Positions 32,501 to 42,706 of a stretch of DNA of 52,089 nt are shown here, in pieces. The notes under the pieces are model-generated. The model worked only from the letters and a program-made list of their open reading frames with translations. It had not been told where the DNA came from and searched no databases. The stretch's first letter is position 1; every line of letters starts with the position of its first letter. The stretch is from positions 1 to 52,089 of the forward strand of contig JAPTJF010000442.1 in the NCBI GenBank assembly GCA_029339195.1, written 5' to 3'. A program made the translations under genes and the position numbers. This DNA is from Micractinium sp. NFX-FRZ. Taxonomy: Eukaryota > Chlorophyta > Trebouxiophyceae > Chlorellales > Chlorellaceae.

Positions 32501-34857
32501 GCGTCTCCCAGCCCACTGAACGCCCGCCCACCTTCCGCGCCCCCCCTTGCGCCGGCTCCACAGCTCCTCCTCGTAGTCGGCAGAGGGGCCGGTGACCAGG
32601 GAGGAGGTGCGCCGCGCACCAAAGTCCTCCTGCACTTGACAAAAAGAGCGCCAACGTCAGCAAGGGCGCCATAGGCACACGGGCCGGTCCAGGACGATGG
32701 GAGATGAACGGTGCCCACAGGCAAGACGGATGGGGTGAGCGAGCAGCAATGGCCAGACAGACCTGTCTGCAGGCTGCCTTTGCTGGCCGACATGCCCCCA
32801 CTCAAAGCCAGGACAACCACACCCACGCCCCCACTCCCTGCAGCCGAAACTCACGTCATCCGCGTCCTCGTCATTTGTCTGCTCATCCGGCGCCTCCGCC
32901 TCGTGCCCCGCCGCACGCAACGCCGCCTCCTCCTCCCGCTGCAGCTCCTGCCAGCTGTCGTGCAGCAGCGCCTCCCACTGCCGCGCCGCCTGCGCCGCCG
33001 CCTCGCCGCGGCTGGCCTCAGCCTCGCCGCCCGCAGCGGCCGCCGCGGCGGTACCGGCGGTACCATCCTCGGCATCTGCCGGCTCCTCTGAACCTTCGCC
33101 TTCATAGCACCCCTCGGCGCTGTCCTCCAGCTCAGACCTGACGCCACTGAGGTCCACAACAGCAGTTCCCTCTAGCCCGCTCCCAGCCGGGCCAACGGCG
33201 CAGGTGGCGGGCGCGCCGCTGCCCGCCGTGCCGCCTTCGCCCGCCGCTGCCGCCTCGCCGCCCTCGCCAGGGTGCTGCTGCTTGTGGGCGGCCAGCAGGG
33301 TGGCCGGGTCAGCGCCCAGCAGCTGCTGCACCTGCGGCTCTGAGTAGCCGCCGCCGCCCGCTGTGGCGGCATTGTCGGGCGCTGCAGCGGCCTCTGCCAT
33401 GTCCACATCGCCCCCGCTGCCGCCTGCTGCCGCTGCCGCCGCCGCCTGCTTGGCCTGCTGCAGGATCTGGGCCGCCCCAAAGTGCAGCACATCCTCAAAC
33501 ACCTTGGCACCAGAGGAGTAGGAGCTGCAGGGGAAGAAGAGAAGGGAGGGAGGCGGGGAGGGGTGAGGAGCAGAGGATGAGGAAGGGTCAAGCAGAGGCG
33601 GTGTGCAATGCTGGAAGGCAGGCAGCTGACAGCGCACGGCTGGGCAGGGGGCTGGTGCAGGCAGGCCCTCCAGGCCGGTGCTCACCCGCACAACCTAGGC
33701 CCGCGCTGCTGAAACCCTGCCCTCACGGCCCAAGCTCATGCGCCCCCCTCCCCACCGTAGCCCCTGCTCACCGCCCGTGGCTCTGCTGGCACAGCGCGTC
33801 CAGCCCCTTCATGCGGTCCGACAGCTGTAGCAGCCGCTCCTCGCAGGTGCCCCGGCAGTACAGGCGGTACACGCGCAGCCGGCCGGGGGAGCCCACGCGC
33901 AGGGCGTGCGACAGCGCCTGCAGGGGCGGGCGGTACGGCGGAGCGTGAGGGCGCAAGGAGCAAGGTCACGTGCAAGCAGGGTGGCAAGAGCAGGCAGAAG
34001 CAAGAGGCATAGCATGCACATGTGATCCCTCAACTCGCAGCCGCCACCGTGCTCTCACCCATCATCCCCTCCCACGGGCTGCCTCCTCGCCCGCTCACCC
34101 GCCCACCCCCGGCCCTTACCTGCGCGTCCTTGCGTGCACTCCAGTCCGAGTCCAGAAATATTGCGGCGTCAATGCCCGGCAGGTCGGTGCCCACCCCGCA
34201 GGAACGCGTGTGCTGCAGGAACAGCCAGCGCCTGCCGCCGGCGTTGAAGCGCGCCACCGCCTCCTGCCGCTGCGCCGTCTTGGTGGTCGCATCCACCCGC
34301 TCGTAGCAGGGCTCCCCGGCGGCGGCGGTACCGCTGCCGCTGCCGCCGTACCGCTCCTGAGCCAGCGCCTCCACGGCATCCAGCGCCTTGGGGCTCTGGG
34401 CCAGCACCATCACGCGCTTGCCAGCAGAGCGCAGCAGGCGCAGCATGGCGTTTAGCAGGGCCAGCTTGGAGCTGCCTTTGACCAGGCGGTCTGCTCCCAC
34501 GCGTGCGCCGCTTTCGCTGCCTGCCTCCTCCTCTGAAGCTGCAGCCGACGCTGCCGCGCCGGCAGCGCCAGCAGGCGCCGCGCCTGCGGCAGCCGCGTCG
34601 GCGGCCTGGTCTGCGGCGCCGCCGTTGCTGGAGCGCTCTGCCCAGTCGCTGAGGGCGGGGTGGCAGCACACGTTGCGCAGCTCCATGCACACGTTGCGCA
34701 GCTGCGGGCAAGGGGAGGCACAACAGAGTGACATCAACGCAAGGGAGAAAGATCACACTTGCGTTACCAGCATAGAAAATTTCACAAACCCCAGCGGCAG
34801 CGCCACAGCGCTGCCCCATCACACATCTGCGCCCTCCCTGCCCACCCCTGGAAGCTG

Positions 34858-34888
<31 letters not shown>

Positions 34889-37800
34889 ACACTCCTCGCT
34901 CACACACACACCTGCGCCGCCCTGTAGCCGCTGTGCCTGCTGGGCTTGGGGTCGGACAGCAGCTCGTAGGAGCGCGTGAGCACGGTGCGGTACGCGGCTG
35001 CCTGGGCGGGGGTGAGGGACACGGGTATGCGGACCTCTGCCGGCGGCAGCACCTCGCCGCCCAGCAGGGAGCGGGGGCGGCGCAGGGAGTAGGGGTCCAC
35101 CAGCTGGCGCAGGTGCTGGATCTGCTGGGGGGGAGAGAGGCGGGAAGAGGTGCAACACGAGGGGGTGTGTGAGGGCAGGGGGCGGCCGGCATTGAGGTAG
35201 GGCAGGCAAGGCGGTGGCGGCACGGGCCCGCCTGCGCTGCCTGCTTGCTCGAGCACAGGGACAGGCACCGGCTGCTCCTTCCTCCCTGCCCCACCTGCTG
35301 CACCTCTGGCATGTGCTCCACCCCTCCCGGGATGTCCTCCAGCGTCTGGTACTGCAGGGCGGGCGGTGAAATCACGACACATAAGAGAGAGAGGAGCAAG
35401 GGCGAAGGCACGCATGTTCGTTCAGTTAGCCCCCCAGCCTCCACTGTGTGCACAGGGCAGACAGCTTGACCGCCTTCCATTACGCCACTGGCAGGCATAC
35501 AGCCCACTGCCTCTCACCTGGGGGTGCAAGTATGAGATGTGGTTGAGCAGCACATCCACGCTGCGCAGCCCGGCAGCGCCCGACAGCAGCAGGCGGTACC
35601 TGCACACACGGTGGACAGGCGGCACAAGGGGGGCATTGTTGGCTCCACCAAATGCGTGGGCCCAGCAAAGAAGCGCACAGGCGCGGCAGCGGCCAGGCGA
35701 GGCTGTGAAAGCTGAAGCGGGCGAGAAGACAGGCAGGCGGTCAAATGGGAAAGGGGTTCATGCACGCAGCTGCACACAGTCGCCCACACCTGGCTGACAG
35801 GTCGCAGAGTGCGGTGTGCGCCTTGGCCAGCGCGGCGCGCTGCCAGGGGTGCCGCTCATCCAGCACCACGGCCTCCCACGTGATCGCCTTGAGCTCGGCG
35901 GCGTCAGCGGTAAAGGCCTCGTAGCTGGTCAGCACCACATCGGGCTTGGGCACCTGCAGGCGGTGGCGGGGCGGGCAGGTTTAAGGGGCGGATGAGCGTG
36001 AGTGTGAGCGTGAGTGCGGGGTGGGATGCGGTGAGCGACACATTAAGCTTGGGCACTGCAAGGGCAAGAACGGGGACATGCAGGTTAGTTGGTGAGCAGT
36101 GGCAGGGCAGCGCAGAGTGCGGTTTCGGGCAGGCAGGCTGGCAGCCGCTGCAGCCGCCCGTCAGCTGGATGCAGCTATGACCACCCTGCCACCCCTCCTT
36201 CCACCACCACCACCGCAGGCGCAGGTGCAGGCAAGCAAGCAAGCAGGCACACCCTTACACCCTGACATCCCCCTGGGCCAGATAGAACCGCCAACCCACC
36301 CTGTCCTGAGCGTGGAAGGCGGCAGGCAAGCAAGCAGGCAGGCACACCCCTACACCGTGAACCCCAGGTGTGACCCTGGCCCACCCTGTCCATGAGCGTG
36401 GAGCGCGGCAGCCCGCGCCCCTCCAGTGAGGATGGGTGCAGCCAGAGCTCGTGGTCGTGCATGACCGCCCGGGCGGCCACGGGGCCGTAGTAAGGCAGCA
36501 CGTCCACGCCGGGGCCCAGCCAAAAGGCAAACTCGCCTGCGCAGAGGCAGGGGAGAGCAAGCAGGGAGCAGGTGCAAGGGTTGGGAGCAGGGTGAGGTGG
36601 GGAGCAAGTAGGCAAAGGCGGGGGAGGCTGCCCTGGATCGCAGGTAGTGGTGTGCCTCCCGAGCGCAGCCGTTGCGTCGCTCGAGGGCACCCTGCACCCT
36701 GCACATGCATCCACCCTGCACATGCATCCACGTGCCCTGCCCACCACGCCGCCCGCACACCTTCCCAGAAGGGCAGGCTGGCTGCGGGGGCCACCAGCAG
36801 CACGGGGCCGGGGCAGGTGAAGTCGGCGCGCAGGCTCTGCAGGAAGGCGAGCACACTGGCGCTCTTGCCCAGCCCCTGCTCGTCCGCCAGCACCGCGTTG
36901 TTGCCCTCGCTCCACTGGCGGCGCAGCCAGTTGATGGCCTGCAACGCAGGCGTCAAAGACGGTTACGGGAGGTCAGATGCAGCAGGGACATGCACAATCA
37001 GGAGAGCATTGTTGCCCTTGATTCCCGGGCAGCGCAGCCAGTTGATGACCTGCAAAGGGAAAGGGGGGATGATGCCAGTGAGACAGGCTGTTCATTGAAG
37101 AGGCCAGGCAGCCAGTGGGTGGCCTGAACAGGAAACGTAGGTAGCAGCGGCGCGGGCAGGGAGCCGGGGGCCAGCGGGGGCGCCACACCAGTGTGCCACA
37201 CCTCTCCCATCAGAGGCATGCACGCGCACCAACTCCTGCACTTCCTGCACTCCCAGTTGTGCCAGGCCCCCTTCGACACATGTGACCCGCCGTCCACCCT
37301 CACACCCTCCCACCCATCCATGCCCTCATCCATCCACCCTGTCAACCCCCAACCCATATGCAACCCACCCACCCACCCACCTCCAGCTGGTGCGGGTGCA
37401 GCTTGCTGCCGTGCACAAAGGGCGGCGTGGCCTCCACAGCAGGCATGGAGGTGCGGGCAGCGATGCGCGCCGCCTTGCCTGCCTCCACCGCCTCGGGCGC
37501 CGCGCGTGCCATGGCGGCGGCAAACCGCTGCCACATGTCGCGGTGCAGCGGCTGGTGCTGGGGGGCGGACATGAAGGGCTCAAACTCGCTCTGCTCCATT
37601 CCATGGAGGTGGGGAGTTACAAGCAGCGACAACGTCAAAGGATGAGGACCGGCAGCAACTTGGGCAGTTTGCCAGAGGCCCGACAAGCAAAGCAGGCAGG
37701 CGGACAAGCAGGCAAGCTCCAGTGCCCCCAAGCACCTACCTTCCCCACACAATCATTGGTCATCAAGCCCCCATTAATACCAACACTCCCTACCAATATC

Positions 37801-40800
37801 CCCTATCAGGCCTCACCTCCCAGGTGGCATGCTCATAGCCCAGCTTGCCCCACTTCACCAGCACCTCCCACCCCGGCCCGTGGGGCGAGGCGCGGCGCGC
37901 CACAAACCGCTCGGGCCGCGCCCAGGCGGGGTCCATGTGGTTGACCGGGGCGGCGGCGTACCGCTTCTTGAAGTTGAGCACCTGCGGTACAGGAGGAAGC
38001 ACGGGTGCACGTGCCGGGTCAGTTGAGGAGGCATGAGGTGGCAGGAGGGCGGGCAGTGCGATCAAAGGCGGGGGTAGGCAGGGACCACCGCTTCGTGCAG
38101 GTCCACATGGTGAGACAGGCGGCAGTGCTGTGTCGCCATACCGAGTATGCGTCATGGTTAGCTCAACCACAGATGGGTGACCGCATAACTTGCAAGTACA
38201 AAAGTCAGGTGGCGCAGAGTTGTACTGCACGTGCCCCACCGCACCCCCCCGCCACGCCCGCCCTGCCCTCACCTTGCGCTTGGCAATCTGCAGCAGCGTG
38301 GACTCAGCCACCCACTCGTTGTGCGCGTGGCTGCGCCCCACATACTTGACCAAGTACTCGGGCTCCGGCGGGGCCGCTGCCGCAGCTGCCGCCAGCGCCG
38401 CCGCTGCCGCCGCCGCGCCGTCCTCTGGCAGCATCCCCGGTAGCGGCATGCCTGGCACAGGCAGCGGCAGTGGCATGCCGCCCGGCAGCGGCAGCGGCAG
38501 CGGGGGCGGCTGCGTGGCGGCAGAGGCCGACAGCAAAGCCGCCACTGCATCCACCTCTGCTGCTGCTGCTGCCGGCGCCGCAGCCTGCTGCTCAGCAGGT
38601 GCCGCGCCGCCCGCGGGTGGCTGCTCCGCCCCACCGCCAGCTGCCGCCCCTGGCTCTTGCTTGGGCAGCGCAGCGCTGTCCACCGACATCGGAGCGAGGC
38701 CCTCGCCCGCCGCGGGCATTGCTACTGCAGCGGCATCTCCAGCTGCTGCCGGTGGCTGCTCGCCCGGCTGCCCCGCAGGGGGCAGCATCACTGCGGGGGG
38801 CTGGATCACCACCGGGGCGGGCGGGAACACGATGCCAGCTGTGGCCTGCACGGCCAGCGGCCAGCGCCAGGCCAGAATGGCTTCAACCACAATGCGCTGC
38901 GGCCCGCCGGGCAGCGCCACGTCAGCGGCAGTCGCCAGCATGGCGCCACCCGGACCGCCGGCTGGGCCGCCGCCAGGCTCGTAGTCCTCGTCTGAAAAGT
39001 CCTCCTCCTCGTATCTACACACGCATGGAGAGCGGGAGGAGCCAGGACAAGGTGTGGATGGCCACAGCACGACGATTTGCACGCAATATGAGCACAGCTG
39101 AGGCAGCGTCCCATGTGCAAGCAAGTGAGAACATCTGGCACAGCACCGACTGCACCATTCAAACAATCCTGCAGCCGTCCCAGCAACCAGGGGAGCTCAC
39201 CTGGAGAAGCGGCCGCGTCCGCGACCGCGCCCGCCGCGCCCGCCCCGGCCGCGCCCGCGGCCGCGCCCACGGCCGCCCCGGCCGCCGCGCGCCGCGCGGA
39301 ACGCGCCGCTCACGGGCTGCGCCAGCTGCTGCGGGCCCCAGCCACCGTCTGTGTCGCTGTCGAATTCATACAGGTCGGGGGTGGGGTCTGCAGGGGGAGG
39401 ATGGTGCAAGGGGGGAACAGTGTAAGGCATGCTATCAACTCTAGAACCCATGCAGGTCAGAAGCGGGATCGATCTGGAACAAAGGCAAGCAGGGCAAGGC
39501 AGGCGTTTAGCAAGTCATGCGCAGGAGGCAGAGCCCCGGGGCAACACCTGGGTGTGCCCATGGCAAAGCAAGGCGGGCAGCAGCCCTGGGTGGCACGCCA
39601 AACAGCAGCGCTGCCGCCCTCCAGCCTGCCCCGCGCTTCCCCCTTGCATCATGACAGCTCGCCGGAGCCGCCCCAGCTCAGCACAAACACGTGGCTCATC
39701 ATTCAAGAGACCCACCTGCTGCGCGCCGCACAGCATCGTCCGCCATCGCGCGCTCCGCGGCAGCGATGCACAGGGGGAGGGATGGGTCCACCGGCATCTC
39801 CCCTGTGCCGCTGATGTCCCCTGGGGTGAAGGCCTTCAGGTTCTCCGGCGGCAGCCAGGCATACTCTGCCTCCTCCTCAGGGTGAGGAGGGGGGGCAAAG
39901 GAGCCGTCGGGGCGGGGCTTGCCTGCAGTGTTGGAGCAGGGTGGGAGGGGGAGAGGGTGAAGCAGCCAGCGCAGGCAGGCGCGGGTCAGGGGCCGGCACA
40001 GGCCAGGGGCAAGCAGCGCGCTGGGGTCGCCTTCAGCTGACAGCGGGGCACAGCCGCCCACCACACCAAACCGCATGCAGCACATCCACCCTCCACGCTC
40101 CACCCCTCCCGCCTGCCCCACCCCCACCCACCTGGCAGCTTGAGCGCCTTGAGCGCCGCCGTGACGGTGTCGGTGGTGTCCCGCGCCTCCCCTGGCAGGC
40201 CACGCTGCGTGAAGAAGACGACGGGGACGCGCTGGCGCACGAGGTCGGGGCCGCCCGGCGGCGGGCCCACCTCGCGCGGCACTGCGGCAGGGCAGGGAGG
40301 GAGGGAGGCAGGGAGGCAGGGAGGGTTGAGCGGAGGGTTGAGCGGCAGCGCAGGCGGGGGGGTGGCACAGGCATGTGTCGGCGGGGAAGCATTGGCCCTG
40401 CTGCTGTTGTTGTCGTTGGGGGCAGGGTGTGTAAGCACCATCCCTGGAGGCAGCAGACAGCAGGCGCCCAGTCAAAACAGAGGCCAGCCTGGCGGCCTCA
40501 CCCTCCAGTACCCTTTCATCGCACCTGCTCTGCGCCGCACCACCCGCGCGGGCCAAAACTCGTGGCCCTCCACACGTGCCCAGACGATGCGGCCGGGTGG
40601 GAAGCGCTCGCGCGGCCCAAGGTACTCCTCGCCCTCCTCGCCCTGCGGCGCAGGCAGGCAGGCAGGCGGAGGGTGAAGAGGTGGAACCAAGCCGTAGTTT
40701 GGTGTGGGTAGAGTGACATCATAAAAATGGCAAGCTCACAGCGGCTGCCGTGGCCTCCACACGGCCCGCACCGCCGCAACGCAACGCAACGCAACACAGG

Positions 40801-42706
40801 CACTCCCCACCAGCTTGCCTGCGCAGCCCCGCAGAGCACAGCACAGCACAGCACAGCAGAGCACATCACATCACATCACAGCACAGCACAGCACAGCATG
40901 CTCACATCGATGCTGAAGCCCATGCCCAGCAGCGCCTCTGCCGCCTCATCCTGGTCGCCCCCTCGCGCCACAAAGCGGCCGCCAGCGGAGCGCTGCGGCC
41001 GTCCGCCGCGCATGCCGGCAGCGGCGACAACCGCGACAGCGGGCGGCACGCTCCCGCTCCGCCTGCTGCCCTGCCGCCTGTCGTCAATGGGGGCAGGAAA
41101 GCGCCCGCCAATGCTGCCAGAGGCCTGCTGGCCCTGCTGCGCCTGCAGCACGGCCTCCTGCTGGCGGCGGGAGCGCCCCTTGGCGCCGCGGCCGCCCCAG
41201 CGCCCGCGCCCGCGCCCGGTGCGCCCGTTGGCGCGCTTGGCACGCCGACCGTAGCTGCAGCAGGAGGTGAGAGGCAGGGCAAGGGGCAAGGGACGGGAGG
41301 CGCTGTCAGGAACCAGGGCGGCAATGTTACACTTTCACTGCCTGCGTTGGCGCCCACAGCTGCCTCAGCATGCAGACACCGGTGCGGCTCCTGGCCTACA
41401 GCCCTGCTGGCCTATTCTCTGCAATGCCTGCAGAACATCCAGCGTGCCTATGCAGCACATGCCAGCTCAGCTCACCCCTCATCCTCGTAATCCTCGTCAT
41501 CGTACGCCCCAGGGTCTTCATACAGCTCCTGCTGGTGGGCAGCCGCAGCAGCCGCCGCCGCCGCTGCCGCCGCCGCAGCAGCGGCCGCTGCCTGCTGCTG
41601 CGCCATCATCTGCTGGGCCGCCGCCAGCTCAGCAGCCTGCGTCTCCAGTAGTTCGTCAATCTCCTCGTTGGTGTGCTGCGCAACAGGGAGAAGAGAAGCG
41701 AAAAACAAGAAGGATGAGGGGATGTGGGAGGGGCGACACGTGTGGCGCGAGAACAGGGCACACAGGTGTGTTTCACATGCAGACGGCAGAGGCAGCACCA
41801 GGCATGGCACTCCCGGACAAGGAGGGCCGCTTCGGAAGGCCAGCCAGCCAGACCACACGGCCCCGACATGGCTGGCCCGCCGCCCTCAGGTGCCGCTGTT
41901 CGTACCTGCTGGTTCACATCGCACGAGTTGTACTGGGCATCCCAAATGTTGTCCTTGCACTGCATCCAGGGGCGGTAGGCAGTGGGGCGGCAGCAGGTTG
42001 AGCAGCAGAGACAACACCAGCAGCAGCAGCAGCAGCAGCAGAGCAGCAGATGATGATGGTTGCCTGCTGGCCTGGCAGGCAGGCAGGCACACATGTGCAC
42101 GCGGCAGCCACACTCCCCGAGGGCAAGCTGCACCGGAGCAGGAAGTCTCAGCACCGCCTGCTGTTCACGACACACAGAAGGTACTCAGCGCCAGCCGGCC
42201 ACTCCCGCACCCACCTGCCACTCCTCTGGGATGTCCCGGTCATCCAGCCCGTACGGCACCTTGCGCCACTTCTCGCACTTGTTGCACTGAATCCACTTTT
42301 GCAGCTCCCTCCCCAGCCGATCGTACTGCACTGGCACCTGCTGAGGCAGGCCACGTAGCGCTGCGGCTACGGCTGCTGCCGCGTCGGCTGCAGGGTCGGC
42401 CGCAGTGCCAGCGGCAGGCGAGGCGCCGTCGGCGACAGCCGCCGCGCCGCCGCCGGCTGCCGCCCCCGCTGCCTCGGGCTCCTCTTTGGTTGCTTCGTCG
42501 CTGCGGCAAGCACGAAATGGGCAGCATAGTTCTGTGGAACCAGGAACCAGCCGGGCAGGCAGACAAGCAAGCATTCGGCAGCTTAAAGGTACAAAACACA
42601 ACGCCCGCGCGATGTGCCAATTCACTCACGTTGCAAAGTCCGCAAGCGCTCCCAGTGCATCGAGCGCATCAATCTCTGCGTCCCGCTCGTCCTTCACCTC
42701 CGACAT
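26551..42706 (-). CDS. CW-PWWP-chromodomain-SNF2 chromatin protein with Ala/Gln-rich tail (2,724 aa)
   Basis: 31 exons join without a frame break: 42630-42706, 42215-42500, 41906-41959, 41476-41675, 40906-41254, 40525-40642, 40132-40281, 39716-39922, 39201-39387, 38273-39014, 37817-37981, 37381-37590, 36761-36938, 36385-36536, 35790-35953, 35518-35599, 35295-35351, 34912-35121, 34120-34701, 33772-33917, 32855-33524, 32532-32629, 32172-32284, 31848-31952, 31497-31645, 31085-31207, 29969-30101, 29680-29784, 29266-29443, 28404-29037, 26551-28101. Domains: CW finger 92-139 (KWIQCNKCEKWRKVP ... YNSC); Arg/Gly tract 206-322; PWWP ~334-445 (RIVWARVEGHEFWPARVV, YAWLPPENLKAF); RGG box; chromodomains ~757-850 (EYLVKYVGRSHAHNEW, WEVLVKWGKLGYEHATWE); SNF2 ~905-1440 (DEQGLGKS, K940; DERH 1057-1060; CGVGTDLPGIDAAIFLDS); helical region to ~1900; Ala/Gln/Pro tail with coiled-coil-like LEQLEQAV. 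It likely reads methylated histone/DNA marks in the nucleus. The MOM1-like resemblance is an inference. Confidence 0.85.
30316..30591 (+). CDS. Possible small gene nested antisense in an intron of the chromatin gene
   Basis: The frame from ATG 30316 reads 91 residues: MAGQRPDGWLRVRGDRLL, a Gln/Ala-rich middle, then KLRDQLAARQLVGFDKFDLD. Codon use is like the neighbours. A consensus donor (GAC|GTGCGTG) follows codon 84, so it may continue: a second frame at 30879-31062 ends in a TAG after MTQPADFPAMMARQH. It lies wholly within the 983-nt intron 30102-31084 of the minus-strand gene, that gene's longest. No family is recognised. It could equally be chance coding potential. Confidence 0.3.
   Translation: MAGQRPDGWLRVRGDRLLAADGQGLIVEGPRARRPPQQRLSDVQEQQQPSRTAAADAAAAAAAAKLRDQLAARQLVGFDKFDLDVRARLGH
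32127..32157. repeat. (TACTGTGG)n microsatellite
   Basis: Four units of GGTACTGT in an intron of the chromatin gene. Confidence 0.8.
34859..34911. repeat. (CA)n tract containing a splice donor
   Basis: Two CA runs. The second directly abuts exon 34912-35121, so on the minus strand the donor is GTGTGTGTG, inside the dinucleotide repeat. Confidence 0.75.
35921..36068 (-). repeat. Duplicated acceptor and exon head (SNF2 DEAH-box exon)
   Basis: The real exon head at 35953 (minus: CTGCAG|GTGCCCAAGCCCGATG) is echoed at 36027-36065 (TTGCAG|TGCCCAAGCTTAATG), about 105 nt upstream in the intron. The copies read VPKPDVVLT versus PKLNVSLT. Confidence 0.7.
36231..36411 (-). repeat. Tandem ~95-nt duplication across an exon tail and donor
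   Basis: 36327-36411 covers the last codons of exon 36385-36536 plus its donor. 36231-36325 repeats it, including GGCACACCC.TACACC and CCACCCTGTCC, with small changes; the copy lies downstream in the intron. Confidence 0.7.
37005..37131 (-). repeat. Two degenerate copies of the Walker-A exon head in the upstream intron
   Basis: The real head is at 36938 (AINWLRRQ...EGNNA). Copy one at 37005-37058 codes for VINWLR...KGNNA after a TTTGCAG. Copy two at 37090-37131 codes for ATHWLP after a TTCAG. Spacing is 110 and then about 75 nt. Confidence 0.7.
39436..39478 (-). repeat. Degenerate copy of an exon head (DPTPDLYEFD exon)
   Basis: On the minus strand GATCCCGCTTCTGACCTGCA, then GGTTCTAGAG, aligns with the start of exon 39201-39387 (GACCCCACCCCCGACCTGTA, then AATTCGACAG). 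It lies about 81 nt upstream and is preceded by TTCCAG. Confidence 0.65.
40776..40900. repeat. Compound (CAACG)n / (CACAG)n / (CATCA)n satellite
   Basis: Short pentameric runs in the intron just downstream (minus sense) of the exon ending at 40906. Confidence 0.8.
42012..42042. repeat. Intronic (CAG)n tract
   Basis: About nine CAG units inside the intron between the two CW-domain exons. Not coding in the model. Confidence 0.8.
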
